Source: Schistocephalus solidus (Eukaryota; Platyhelminthes; Cestoda; Diphyllobothriidea; Diphyllobothriidae). From it: a DNA stretch of 64,000 nucleotides. Both the position numbers and the translations under genes were made by a program. The notes beneath the pieces are model-generated. The model was not told where the DNA came from. It was given only the letters and a program-made list of their open reading frames with translations, and ran no database searches. Positions 11,100-22,139 of this stretch are shown in pieces. Where the stretch lies: the NCBI GenBank assembly GCA_017591395.1, contig WEDG01005074.1, positions 62,001 through 126,000 of the forward strand, given 5' to 3'. Within the stretch, counting starts at the first letter, position 1. Each line of letters starts with the position of its first letter.

Positions 11100-11473
11100 T
11101 TCAAAGAACGTCTCAACAGTGTCTTCCCAGACATACAATTTACGATGGAAGAGAAAGAAAACCACCAGTTGGCCTTCCTCGACGTCATTGTCGGTTGCAA
11201 AGATTGTGGTGGCCTAAAGACCAAAGTGTTCAGGAAAGCGACAAATATGATGCAAGTACTGAACTTTAACAGCAACCACCCAATCAGCAACAAACGCGCT
11301 TGATTAAGGATACCATATCGGCATGTTGAGTCACGCTGCAGTGAACCGGAAGACAAGGTTGCAGAATTACAATATCTTCGACGGGTGTTCAGAGAAAATG
11401 GCTACCCGTGCAACTTCGTCAATTGGTGCATGTTCAAACTGCATGAACGACAAAATCGCACCGAAACTAAATA

Positions 11474-11840
11474 TTGGCGTGCGATTCCATACCTCAAAAC
11501 ATATCGGAGGCCGTCAGCAGCCTTCTCGCGCCACTTGGAGTTGGAGTCGCACACATACTTGACGCCACCATTCGGTGTCAGGTAATGAGACCAAACGACC
11601 CACTGCCGCGGCAAGAAACAGCTGGCGTTGTTTATCGTATCCGTTGCAGTTTAGGGCAAAGCAACTACGTCGGAGAAACTGGATGACTGTTTCGGACGCG
11701 CATTTCCGAACACACAGCAGCAGTTTAGCGAAATGACGCCAATTCTCAAATCACGTTTCATTCGGGGAGAACCAGTCACAAATTATCGCAAGAGGTGATT
11801 ATCGCGGGAGCCGCGAGTTGTTTGAGTCATGGTTTACAAG
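11474..11840 (+). pseudogene. GIY-YIG endonuclease domain of Penelope-like element
   Basis: The GIY-YIG signature is present as GVVYRIRCSLGQSNYVGETG: VYRI takes the place of GIY and YVG of YIG. In this family the next residue is Arg or Lys (GETGR); here CGA has become TGA, so the open frame stops at 11684-11686. Beyond the stop the same frame continues RTRISEHTAAV, with the helix arginine (RxxEH) present, then another TAG. After a frameshift, QIIARGDYRGSRELFESWF follows (11780-11835), containing the metal-binding glutamate position (SRELFESW). The fold would cut target DNA for element insertion. With two stops and a frameshift it cannot be made here. Confidence 0.75.
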
Positions 11841-12160
11841 CCCCCAGTCTATTAGCATATTCGGTGCTGAGACTCAGTTTGGCCAAAGCGATCAGCCACT
11901 TGGGTGACGCTCAGGTGAACACATTTTCCAACGCCAGCGCCGGTGAGCCAGATGGCCGAGCAATCATCACGCCACCTTCCAACATGGGCGGCGAAATTTC
12001 AGCGAATAACATACCACATAGTGGCTATCAAAAGAATAAGCGCACCAGAGAGCAGTCGTCATCGCTGAAGGGGGAGGCATTTATTGCTGTAGGCGTGCAG
12101 TAGCATAGTGACGGTATCCTACAAATATTGCAACTCCCTGTGTACGAATTACCCTTATCC

Positions 12161-12215
12161 GATACTATCTCTGATGATGGGTTCAAATAAGAATACGAAA
12201 CGCCAGGCAAATAAA
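12161..12215 (+). ncRNA. Hammerhead-ribozyme-like motif in Penelope tail
   Basis: CTGATGA (12171-12177) is followed by GGGTTC...GAATAC (imperfect stem II, one mismatch and one G-U pair) and an intact GAAAC (12197-12201). Then come CGCC and AGGCAAATAAAGC. Helix I could form from TCT (12168-12170) with AGG (12205-12207), which is short. Helix III would be one or two pairs, as in the minimal hammerheads described in Penelope-like elements. The other three tails in the window (10740, 13733, 13755) align at GAATCC-GAAAC-GTC, which suggests an ancestral GTC at the cleavage point. Activity of this copy (GCC in place of GTC) is doubtful. Confidence 0.55.
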
Positions 12216-12345
12216 GCTCCTGTCCCAGCGATCGTGTATACTTCCTCTCATACTCTAAGATTCTCGTTTTTGCTGACAGGATTATCCATACACAGCGGTA
12301 TGTGAGAAGACCACAAATTCGGCAGAAGTCCCACATCGATTGTTG

Positions 12346-13270
12346 GCTTTAATGTGAAAAATTTGTTGAACATATTTTGACTTAACATTACTAACTACTC
12401 GGCTCCCACATAAGAGGTAGAAATACTAAGAAAACTCAGAAATTTTCTGACTGTTGGCTTTTCAACAAAGTAAACAATAGCAATTGATAAATTCTAGCCT
12501 GCTTTCCCATTCTTGTTTTAAAGAAGATCAATTTAGATTGGTTGATAGCTTAAAACAACTGCTTAATTGATAGAACTCCAGCGTAGCGCAAATAACCTGT
12601 GTATTGCCATTCAAGTCAAGTTCCGCCAACGTTGCAAGGCAGCATCGCGTGAATACGTGCAGTACTGATGCTTATCATTTAGCACCCATATGATTATTTT
12701 TGTTCCAGTTCGATGTTTCCGTGAGTCGAGTAGCTTACAGATGTATTGCTTTGAAATTGTTTTTCAACGTGAAGATATGACTGGAAACGTGGAGCATCTC
12801 ACCCGATTTAGTGAATCTACGGAAACAGGCGCCTTCCAACGAGTAGGGATAGGATGGTCACATAAGTATTCTTCTCTGAACTACTCACCCGCATGCGTTT
12901 ATTTATACGTTATGACGAGGACAAATGTTAGATATATTTGTATAGTTTTAGGTAAATTAGAAGATCCCTAACGCATACTCGTTTCTTAGGGTTAGAAGCC
13001 AAGACAGAATTAAGTTAGCGTGTTGATCTGGAGACTGTCTAGTGACTCAGAAAACGCGAAGATCAAAGGGACATTCAGCCTGTGCTACAATAATATTTTC
13101 AGCCATCGCGAGAAACGGGGATAACTACTACTCCAGCGATGGCGCCATAGTGACGAACGCGAGAAGTTGTTTACGGAAAGACAGCCTCCTGCGACAGCCA
13201 CCTCGCTTGCCCTTCCTGTGCTCAGGGTGTTCCAGTGGCAAGACAAAGTCCAGGCGTCGTCTGTGCACTA
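12346..13270. other. No recognisable feature
   Basis: Short open stretches (12690-12971, 13042-13290) have no recognisable domain. No copy of the window's repeat families was seen. Confidence 0.4.
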
Positions 13271-13273
13271 AGT

Positions 13274-13612
13274 TCACCGAAGCACTCTAATTGCTTGCCT
13301 CCGGCAAAAACAAACGAATGATATTTGGAAACTCATGGGATTTGTCCTCTTTGGTGTCACGACTTGTCTTTTTTCTGGAGGGCGAACGTAAGTTCTGATG
13401 ATCCTTTTAAATGTCTCTTTAGAAATGACGAGACTTACTGGGAAGCAATGGTTGTTCAATACAGACTGAAGGGAAGGTTCCATCGATTGCGTTTCTGATG
13501 ATGGAGGTAACTCCAGCATCCCGTCTTTATCCCTTTGAATGGTCACTGCAAAAGAGGATAGCTCGTGTGTGTTTAGTTTAGCTGCACTATTTAGGCAGCT
13601 TAGTCTGTTCAT
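13274..13612 (-). other. Open stretch of unknown status
   Basis: A 112-codon antisense open frame with mixed, protein-like composition (for example LPPSSETQSMEPSLQSVLNN and RPPEKRQVVTPKRT). It ends directly beside the Penelope tail pair. No family is recognised and no clear splice sites are seen. In AT-rich DNA of this length an open frame of this size is expected by chance. A lone exon or a further retroelement piece is possible. Confidence 0.2.
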
Positions 13613-13619
13613 GGACGAA

Positions 13620-13870
13620 CTGAGCTGTCATCTTCTCAATTGAACAGACAGTAAATTCAGAAGATGAAGAAAAAGAAGAAGAAAAAGAAGAAGAGACTAT
13701 CATTGGAACATTTTGCTTATTTGCTTGACTTTTCGGATTCTCTCTCGCATCCATCCAAAACGTCAGGCCAATAAACACAATGTTCCAGTGATTGCCACTT
13801 CTTCTTCTTCTTTTTCTTCTGAACTGTTTCCTGGAACTCGCCTGTTCGCTTCTATTAGACTAAATTATAT
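13620..13870. mobile_element. Head-to-head pair of Penelope-like 3' tails
   Basis: Two copies of the Penelope-like tail diverge from about 13740. The minus arm (13735 down to 13625) reads GAATCCGAAAAGTCAAGC, AAATAAGCAAAATGTTCC, then a TTCTTC-rich run and TCTGAATTTACTGTCTG. The plus arm (13748-13860) reads GCATCCATCCAAAACGTCAG, GCCAATAAACACAATGTTCC, AGTGATTGCCA, a TTCTTC run and TCTGAACTGTTTCCTGG. Both match the tails at 10690 (minus) and 12196 (plus). Each arm starts at the stem II/GAAAC part of the hammerhead-like motif and has no coding part. The TTCTTC runs make a purine-strand and a pyrimidine-strand tract face each other. Confidence 0.7.
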
Positions 13871-13879
13871 AAAATCGTA

Positions 13880-15060
13880 CGCAAACTCCATGCTTACACA
13901 GTGACCGAAGTCACTTAGGCGTGAGGTCTGGGTGATGGATATTGCTTTCAGTGACAGTGGTTGGCTATGTTGACGGCTCAAAACATGTATTTTAGAGAAC
14001 GTTTTCACGAAACAGGGCTGCATTAACATTCCAGAAAACCATTAGTGTAGTCAGAATATGACCCAAAGTGGCCTGGACCGCTTAGGATATCGCTAACTCT
14101 CCCTCTCTCTTTCTGCAGGCCTTTCTTGCTATACACGGAGTTTGTGGCTGACCTGACGTAAAGCTAGCCCACTGTGTTCAACGAAGGTACTTGGAGGTGA
14201 GGATTTACCCAAGAAGGAGTTGCTGCAGTCTGATCCTCATTTTGTAAGAGGGATAATAAGCCCGTCGGTTGTACCATTCCAAGCCACGTTTGTTATCCTG
14301 AAATGGGAGTTTAAAAGCGCATCAAATTTGGTCGATCAAATAGATAAATAATGGCCAGCCTCAATGCTTCTTCCTTCTACTTTTTAACAGAGGTGGGTTT
14401 GAGTGAAACCTGTTTACCCAATACCACATACCCACTGCTGCTTCTTTTTTACTGATTGACTGGAACTGCATTCACAGTTGGGAAGATTCACTGGGTAGGG
14501 ATGGCTTACCTTAAGGTCTATGTTTGCTACAGCTGTTCTACCGTCTGCAGACCACAAACGCATTCAGCTTCTGTTCTGTCAAAACGGATTGACTGAAACC
14601 TCTGCTGCTACCGCAAGCAAACATTTACGTGCGTATGAGTCACGTTAGAGCGCTTGCACGGCTTAGATGAAGGTTAAGGGGGTGGGGCGTCGACGTAAGT
14701 CTGTCAATCAAGTTCTTTCACTGTGCCGTACAAAACTGTGCACAGCTGTCTGTCTCCTTTCTTATGTCTCACCCCACAACCCCCCGCACACACACCACCG
14801 AGAATCCTCTCGCGACCCTACCCTTTCCCACGCCCAACGTTATTCTTGTTGTTGTCGTCATCAGCCAGTGAATATGGAGCCCGTGAACCTTGTAGTGGCC
14901 TAGCATCTTGAAGACACAGGTGGGCCTGTATGCAGTGATTGCTACACAGAGTGTGTTCAACCGATAGAACTTCCTTCTTCGTTTAAATGTTCGTACTTCT
15001 CATCGTTGAGAACCCTTAGAGTTTTCCGTAGTAGTGAAGTCAGATCGAGTACAAAACATG
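13880..15060. other. No gene recognised; pyrimidine-rich and GC-rich patches
   Basis: A run CTCTCCCTCTCTCTTTCTGC followed by AG (about 14096-14117) resembles a splice acceptor, but the following frame stops within about 12 codons. A C-rich stretch at about 14765-14840 holds overlapping short frames with biased composition. No repeat family is recognised. Confidence 0.4.
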
Positions 15061-15061
15061 C

Positions 15062-15220
15062 GCTTCCCAGCCCTAACCTAAACCTAAACTCTATAGGTAA
15101 CACGTTAATAAGCTTAGCCCTTAGTCTTAACATAACCCTAACCCCAAAGCTGACCGTAGCCTCAAACGTAAGCCTAACCCTAAACTTCACCCTAACCCTC
15201 ACCTTAATCCTAAACATGAT
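15062..15220 (-). repeat. Degenerate telomere-like minisatellite (CCCTAA type)
   Basis: Many variants of CCTAAC/CCCTAA/CCTAAA in loose tandem, interrupted by TTAATAAGC and TGACCGTAGCC-type spacers. The G-rich strand is the minus strand. Four other loci (27845, 34075, 46345, 51000) have the same character. Because the units are diverged and lie inside ordinary sequence, this is interstitial, not a chromosome end. The 105-codon open frame across it is a repeat artefact. Confidence 0.75.
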
Positions 15221-16425
15221 TTCCTGGAAATTTCGCTCAAAGCCACACGTTTTGTAGACGGTTCCTTTTCCCATAGTCTATTTAGGCGGACATATGAGGC
15301 CTCCTTACTATAATCTTTTTTGTCCGACTTGCTCTAAGGCCCCAACTCCAGAGCCCATACAGAAAGACCTGTTTCACCGTAAGTTATGAGACGTAAAGCA
15401 AAAATGCCTGTTACGTGACCTTTGCTATTCGCTCCCACATCTGACATTGCATGTGTTCCTATTTTGAATAGCGTAGTGGATTTTTATCAGGTCATCCGCA
15501 CTGGTGTAAGGTGTGGCCGTTCGATGATGGCAAGCGTGCCACCGATGATCGTTTCAGTCATCCTTATTTTAGCTGTCAATACTGCCTGGTTATCGATGGC
15601 TTGTCCCAATGGTATCGTCTGCAATGGTCATTGGTCTAGCTTTTGAGATAAAAAGGAGCATTCGCATTCTGTCATGCAATCAGAACAGGTTTATGACTTT
15701 ACTAGGTACTGCCATGTAGAAGGCGTATTTTTGTTATGATGCTCTATTAGGATGATAGTAATAGGTCCCTGAAAACTGTGAACCCCATTCGTGTTGCAGA
15801 TTCTACTAGAGGCCAGCATTGTTGTTACTGGGTCCTTTCTACACTGCTAACATAAACAAATTTCCGCAAGTTCTTCACTCGTGGCTGGCCCTGTTTGATT
15901 GGCGCAAGTCGGCAGGGTGTGGCCATTGCACTCTAATTTGTATAACATTTCAGCCAGCGACTATAAACTAAATCTCTCATGCAGTTCCCTCCTTCCTGCT
16001 TCTACTAAATGGAGCTAGGAGTTTCGATTTACGTGACAACTGTAGGCTCATTACCTGAAGCCCAACAGAGCACTGCTGCCGCTGTGTAGGATCGAAAAGT
16101 CCAATGGCCTACACGACAGTCAATGCTTCAAAATTATTAGGCTTAATGGGTGAAGTGGCTGTTGGTTTGTTTGACGGTTTGTGCATTTTACAACCAGGAA
16201 AGTTACTTTGAGAGTCTGATCACTGAGCCTGTGGCTTTGGTATTGGTTCATTTAGCCGGACGGAAAAGAAAATAAGTACATAGATTTAATTTCATTTTAA
16301 GAGGACAGGTAGTTAGCATTGGTGCAGGGTACCAGCTTTGGCCATCTCCAGATGACTGCAAAAACAGCTAAGCTTCGCACATCTTGTTACCAGTTTATCT
16401 CCTTGACTTCTATACGGATGAATAA
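15221..16425. other. No recognisable gene
   Basis: Contains AGGCGGACATATGAGGCCTC near 15285, which resembles AGCGGCCATACAGGGCCTCC at 46635 beside another minisatellite. A 74-codon open stretch at 15422-15646 is unassigned. Confidence 0.4.
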
Positions 16426-16429
16426 ACGT

Positions 16430-16650
16430 TCACTCATCCCTGCTATACTCCTTGGTCATATTAACCCACATATGACCAGTTTCAACAAATAGGTTTTGAA
16501 ATAATCAGTTGCCTCGGAGGGATTCGGACTCAAAGCATGAAGGGCAAGAATTGAGTAAAGCCAACGCTGTAACCAACTGAGGTGCGAAGCTCTACCAGGA
16601 GTCTTGAGTTTAATCCTATTTAGGCCTTGGGTTCAAATCCCATGAAGACT
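16430..16650 (-). repeat. tRNA-like SINE-type segment
   Basis: The minus strand reads CCTCAGTTGGTTACAGCG (A-box-like, about 16581-16564), then GAGTCCGAATCCC (B-box-like, about 16531-16519). The spacing suits a tRNA-derived Pol III promoter. A second B-box, GGGTTCAAATCCC, lies on the plus strand at about 16629-16641, suggesting two tRNA-like heads back to back or an inverted partial duplication. Acceptor-stem arms do not pair, so a working tRNA is unlikely. Confidence 0.4.
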
Positions 16651-19600
16651 GTCAAGGTTTTTTCATAAGTTGAGTAAAAGACTTATTTCAAACCTGTAAA
16701 AACACCAATGATTTTACTATACATTTGCTTACAAAATTGAACCCGCTACAAAGAATGCATGCAAATTCAGGGATTTAGCCTAAGCCACAGCTTGAATTAT
16801 TCGAAAATATGACCGAATCTCAAACGGACGTGATACTTTCTCATTGGAACACTTGCGAAATAATATGGTTTGCCGAGCGTAAGAGATAGGCAGTGTTTCC
16901 CATGTGAAAAGACTGTTGCTTGCAGCGTGATGATTGCTGATATTCTATACAAAGACCGAAAAGTTCCTTTAAGCAACTGTTTTCAACTTTGCTCGACAGA
17001 GCTCGTTAATCCTCGCCCCTTTGAGAGAGAAAAAGAGATCAATTCCTGGTAGATAGTCTGAAGTAAACCAAATGGGTGTAACTTTTGAGACATCTTTATC
17101 TATGCTAGATGTTAATGCACATTTTTCAGAACTAACACCAACTACCGGTTCAATTTTCACATCACCATAGAAGATGGCCTAAAAATCAGATATAGTGTCT
17201 GAATATGTGCAAGGCACTCACTGTATCTCACGCTGGTTTGACTTTCTACCTAGGATATATAACGTACCAAGTATGGTCGGGTTACTAAAGCTGATGCGGC
17301 ACAAGTAACCATTAAATACAGTCTACTTGCTATGATTTCTCAAAGCGACTGCAGTTTTTCCGGCTTTCCGTAGGAGAAGGACAATATTAGGAGCCGTCCA
17401 AGTTTTCGCAAAAGTGTATCCTCATGTGCAAATATCCTCCGAAAGTGGACTGTAATCTGCCAATGCATTGGGATCTGTAGCTTAACATCAATTACCACGA
17501 GTTATTCGCGTAAGGGTTTCAGAAAACCATATGCCAGAAATGTCACTCATGTTAGTTATCTTATTAGAGACTACCTCCGGGTTTATGGCATCCTGGTGAA
17601 CTGAATCTCCAAATTGTCAGTATTATCTGCCACGTATCTCCATACATTCCAGAAATTTCGATAAGGAGGTTTTTCAAAAGTCCTGCTGATATCTCTTAAA
17701 TTATTTACAGCATATTCTCAAGAGGGAGAAAAACAACAGCAGTCTACTCAGTTTTTTATGCAAATGAACTATAATCTTTCTATGTTGCGTACATTCCCTC
17801 AAGTTGTCCGCCTGTCCCCACCAGGGTTTTCAGGTCTCGGAACCTAGGCGACAATTTTTCAACTCTAAAAGTCTTCAGTCAGATAGCGTCGAACAAGTGT
17901 ATTATCTGCTAGCAAAGTCAAAGAAACTCTCCCGGTGCATCAAAAAAAACGCACGATACATTTTAACAGATATGCCTAAAAAAGCACGAAGAAAATCATT
18001 TAAGTTCTAGATTGCTTAGAAATGATTGTTTTGCAAAAATTTAAAATACCAAAATGGCATGAGGTTAAGTGTAATTGTAAAACTGCATTCCTAAGAGTAT
18101 ATAATGCGTATCCTGGCAAAAAGGAAAGAGGCATTTTAAAGAAATATTTTCCGTCATCCGTTGGCACAATTCCTTTATACGTACGCATAATACGTATTAT
18201 ATTCACTGCTCGAATGCTAGGCAATAGTTGTTTTTATTTCGAAATACAGGGCAACATCCGTAAATTAACTTTCAACAATGCCCGCATGGCAAAATGCAAA
18301 ACGTTATCAGACTTTTTTTCCTCAGGCAGTGCCCCACTATTTTGTTTAGCAATTGACTGTCAGTGACCTTTCTCTTCTTCCATGGAAAGGTCAGAGTGAA
18401 ACCTGTCAAATTTTCCTGTACTTGAACGCAGTGATATTTCAAATGCAGTCAACGAAAAATGGTGTTTGGTGTTTGTTTTTTACACAGTTTGCGATCTCTT
18501 ACTTACCTAATGGCAGTTTTAATTAACTATCGGATTGTTATAAATATATTTGCTTTTAGTATAATAGCTCACAAACTAATTGTTTAGTAACATTTCCGTT
18601 ACTAAACTACGCATGTATTCAATAAAACTGTAAAAAGCGTCCCCTTAGATAAAGAAACGTGTGCCATGATTATTGCGCCAGCTTCCAAGGCTTGAAACTA
18701 AGACTACGGTATCACATACGGATTGTTCTACAGCACTAGTATCCAGTTGTGAAACGTATATTTTTTCTAGGCCTAAAGTATTTCCGATTTTGTGAAAGCG
18801 GCATGATTATTCACGGCTTACCTCATTTATTCACTCAGGCCAAAAACACATTATTTATCTTTACTGACCGTATTTGCGCCCACCTTCCTCGTTTAAAAAA
18901 ATTGAATTCAAACATGATTATGGTTTTTGTGTCTAGTGGATTTTGAAAGCTGTCTAGTAGGAAGAAAAGTCGACTTTTACATGATGTAAAAGCTTTCCTT
19001 TAAATAACTTAAGTTTCTACGAGTGTCTAATTGCCATGGATGGACAACTAGAAATACAAATTTCCGAGTTATGCCGGCCTAATTGTATGGATTTCGTATA
19101 TCAGGTTTCGTGAGTTTCGACCCTCGGTACGTATATTTCGGCGACGTTTATGAAGTGCAATCCTATACTTGTGAAAACATAACTACCGTATACATGAGAT
19201 GGACAAAAATTTCATCTGGTTTTGAAAAACTGTCATCTGACGTAGGCCCTGACATATATAAAATAACTGCGTGTTTTCGGGGTCCACGTTGTTCTTTGTA
19301 ACCAAATTATGACACCAGAGGCTATTTCAGTACATGTACTCAAGGATAATATATGAGAGCGAGCAACATATACTAGTTAGTTTATAAAACATCCAATTGC
19401 ATTAGGATTATTCAAGTTTTGACTGGCTAGTAAAAAAGATAGTATAAAAATAAAAATTACCAAGCAGCCTTTTGTAGTTGGTTAAGACTCAGGGTTCAAG
19501 TTATTCGGAATTTCCTCTGACACATTGAATGCAAACCCCCAACGAATTTGAAAAAAAAACATTTAAATCCTCGAAAAGTGAACAGCCTAGCGTAAGTCAA

Positions 19601-20980
19601 TATAAGTTTAGCTTACACTCAATAACTAAATTTTGATTTAAATTTGAAGGAAAATTCTTCCAAAAATGGGATTTCGACCAATACCCAGGGACAGGGAAAA
19701 AGAAAACGTCAGAAAAATTCTAAATAACCGTCCTTAGTGCTTTTACCATTTTTTTAAAATAAGAAATGTTTCTTGAATGAGAGTTACCCATTTCCACAGG
19801 CATCAAACAGTTTCAGAACTCAGAAAAACTGAGGAACTTTTCAAACAAACGCTTGCTCTGATACTGCGATTTCTAATGCATATAACTTTTGTAAAGGACG
19901 ATAGGTGAGCAAGATAAAAATTGCCAGAAAGCCGTATTTGACCGTCTTTGGGATTAATGTTCCCTTTATGGCAGGCTGGGCGTCTAAGATTTTATTTCGC
20001 TTCTGGTGACACTTGAACACTTTTCCGTCAAACCCTACTCTAAGTGAGCCACGGACTCATAAAATACCTTCTGACAGCAGAGATTGTCTGTCCCAGAGGG
20101 GAAGGGTCATTCGTGGGCATTTCCACTTTATTATCGACGTCGTGAACTAGATTCTCCTTCAGGATTGTTGATTGTTAGTTGCTATGCAACCTGCTTGTGA
20201 TCTAAATATGGAACTCCAAACGAAACCATTCATTCTTATTTTCATTGTGAAATCTCAGCATCTCGCGTACAGTTACAAATACCTGACATTTACTTTTCCT
20301 GAAAACTCTTCACCCACTCGCAACTATTTGGCGCATTCATTCGTCCTGATTGGTTGATTTTTATCCTGATTACTTCTAATACTGAAGGGATTTAGCCCAT
20401 TTATTGTTACGCCGATTTTCGAAAAAGTTGCCAATTGTACCAAGCAAATCCTGGCATAAAATTTCATATTACCTTACAAGACAAGCAAGGAATGGAAAAT
20501 CCTTTTCGAATATATTGTTTCTCAGGAAGGCTCACTAATCAGCGTTCGTGGCAAATATCCCATGCAAACCTCATAATAGCCATCTCTTCGCAGTAAGGAG
20601 GAGATTGAAGTTTTGAACCTTGGACAGAGCTTTGGTCACATGTTCTATAGCTTAATAATTTGCATTCCGACTCGCTCTGCAGTGTGACATATAGCCCAAT
20701 GTCCCCTGTCTCATTCTCTCAAACCATCCACTATTTGCACAACAATTAATGAGGAAACGCTAACTTAGTGGGGAACCACAGTCCAAGAACCCATACAACC
20801 AATTTGGCAAAGAATAACTGGTCCAGATCACCCGCTCTCTCTCGCTGCCACCAACGCGTCGTGTATTCCCTCAGCTACAGTATTGAGTCGCCCTGCTCGG
20901 ACACATTCGAAACCGTCAATATAGGGAAACTACCGGGAAACATATGATAACCTCTAGCAAAGCAATCTCAATGTTAAATG
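16651..20980. other. Long AT-rich stretch without recognised features
   Basis: Includes the 114-codon plus-strand open stretch at 18022-18366 and a 72-codon one at 19083-19301. Neither has recognisable motifs. A perfect short palindrome, CTTTTACATGATGTAAAAG, lies near 18974-18992. None of the window's repeat families was seen. Confidence 0.4.
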
Positions 20981-20984
20981 TCTC

Positions 20985-21075
20985 CACTGCTACTGCACAT
21001 CGAAGTGGTTGAACGATTGGGAATCCATCGCAATGCGCTTGGGTACCCAGTGATTGGAGTCCCAGCCAACCTCAT
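20985..21075 (+). pseudogene. LINE finger-tail relic, short
   Basis: In the frame beginning CAC at 20998 the translation ERLGIHRNALGYPVIGVPAN matches, at spaced positions, the family module GHLRIHRTETGEPVPGAPTY. The nucleotide match is clearer: GGGAATCCATCGCA and CCAGTGATTGGAGTCCCA fit the same blocks as the copy at 9900-9965 read on its coding strand. Only this one finger-linker unit can be recognised. Confidence 0.45.
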
Positions 21076-21264
21076 TTGTGCTTATCTAATCCCTTTTCTA
21101 CTAGACACGGAGATGCCATTGGTCTAGAGGCTAGGGGAGGGGGAGAATGTAAGGTGAACCCAGTTCCCATCTATGGCTTAACCATTTACGCCAGGCAAAA
21201 AAACGCGTTCTGACACCAGCAGGGCATATATTATCGGCTAATAAGGCTATCAAATGAAGGAGCA

Positions 21265-21625
21265 ACTCGGTTCCATTCAGGATAGAATGTTAGGCTGTAA
21301 TGGCACCTTCTTGCCGTGGCCTTTTTGACAGCTGCACTTACGTGACTTCTAAAATCTCTCTCTTTCTCAATGAAGCCTGAAACGCGTGATCAGGTAGTGT
21401 ACAACACACGTACACGGAGTTGCTTGGTGGTTCCACTAACTGAGCCCACGTTTATCCCCGGTTGTTCAAAAATTGCCTTGCCATCAGGGCAAGCGGGTGT
21501 GGGAGGAGATCATGTGTAGCTACAGTACGTTTTTGATTTACTATTAATATATTTACCTATAAGTCACGGTGACGCCCACTCTGTCAGGAAGTGGTGACAG
21601 AGTGTCAACGACGGTCTAACTAAAA
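21265..21625 (-). repeat. DR1 dispersed repeat copy
   Basis: The minus strand starts GTTAGACCGTCG at 21620. It continues with GGGCGTCACCGTGACTTATA (for the GTGCAGGGACAGTGACTTGCG block), a tRNA-unrelated middle, and CTGTCAAAAAGGCCACG (for the GTGTCATAAAGACCACG block at 44600). It ends with CAGCCTAAC and GAACCGAGTT blocks matching the 3' part of the 44480-44915 copy. Divergence is high. Confidence 0.55.
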
Positions 21626-21639
21626 ATTTCTTCATCATG

Positions 21640-22130
21640 AGTCCTGCTCAATGTCTTGCCAAAAGGAATCTCTTTTCGGCTAGCAACCTGCCTTAAACCG
21701 TATATAGGCATCAGGGTTCTAGGCCGCGTTATTAGTTTTCCTAACACGAGTGCTGCCTTCCGTTTGTAGTTTGCATGTCATTTCTTTTGTAGCCGCCGAT
21801 TTTGTGGAGACCTGCACGAATCTTGCTACCTGAGCTTAGCTGTGCTGGCTTCAGCTGTTATCAAATGGAAAAACCACAAAAGAAAACCTAAAACGATTGG
21901 GCACACTATTTTACACATATCCTCGTTAACTCATTGGACATTCTGGGTAGAGGGGCCACTGCTTATTGATAGAGAAACGCAATATGTAAAAAATACTCCT
22001 TTGGCTGTGAGTAGTGGGTTGACGAAAGTGATTCAGACTATGTGAAAATAAATAAAGAGCAGAAGATCAAGGAAAATATGTTGAGAAACTACAAGGGTCA
22101 TTTTTTACATACTAGCCTTCATCATTGAAA
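21640..22130. other. No recognisable feature
   Basis: A 67-codon open stretch at 21842-22045 is unassigned; nothing else is visible. Confidence 0.4.
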
Positions 22131-22139
22131 CCATACGCA

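Larger units (their letters stand above)
11100..12345 (+). mobile_element. Penelope-like element 3' half: RT end, GIY-YIG endonuclease, tail
   Basis: In order on the plus strand: the reverse transcriptase C-terminal segment (11100-11305, containing MEEKENHQLAFLDVIVGCKD, LKTKVFRKATN and NFNSNHPIS); the connector (11385-11560, RENGYPCNFVN); the LLAPLGVGVAH block (about 11520-11560); the GIY-YIG endonuclease (11620-11840); the conserved C-terminal block YSVLRLSLAKAISH (about 11859-11900); then the untranslated tail with hammerhead-like motif to about 12345. The reading frame changes several times and has stops, so it is a pseudogene. The catalytic part of the reverse transcriptase (with the Y-x-D-D box) is absent: the copy is 5'-truncated and joins its inverted partner at 11082-11099. 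Confidence 0.8.

Noticed and set aside
13395..13501. Two CTGATGA sequences exactly 100 bp apart (13395 and 13495); the first has GAAATG after it, the second a TGGAG/CTCCA stem.
   Set aside because: Neither has the full order of stem II, GAAA and closing helix, and they are unrelated to the tail or SINE motifs. Taken as chance.
14096..14150. Polypyrimidine tract followed by CAG, like a 3' splice site.
   Set aside because: The frames after it close quickly and no matching donor or coding signal was found.
15062..15220. Chromosome end (true telomere).
   Set aside because: Units are diverged, short and flanked by ordinary sequence on both sides.
18022..18366. 114-codon open frame as a gene.
   Set aside because: Composition is that of translated AT-rich DNA, with no motif; an open frame this long is expected by chance in 64 kb.
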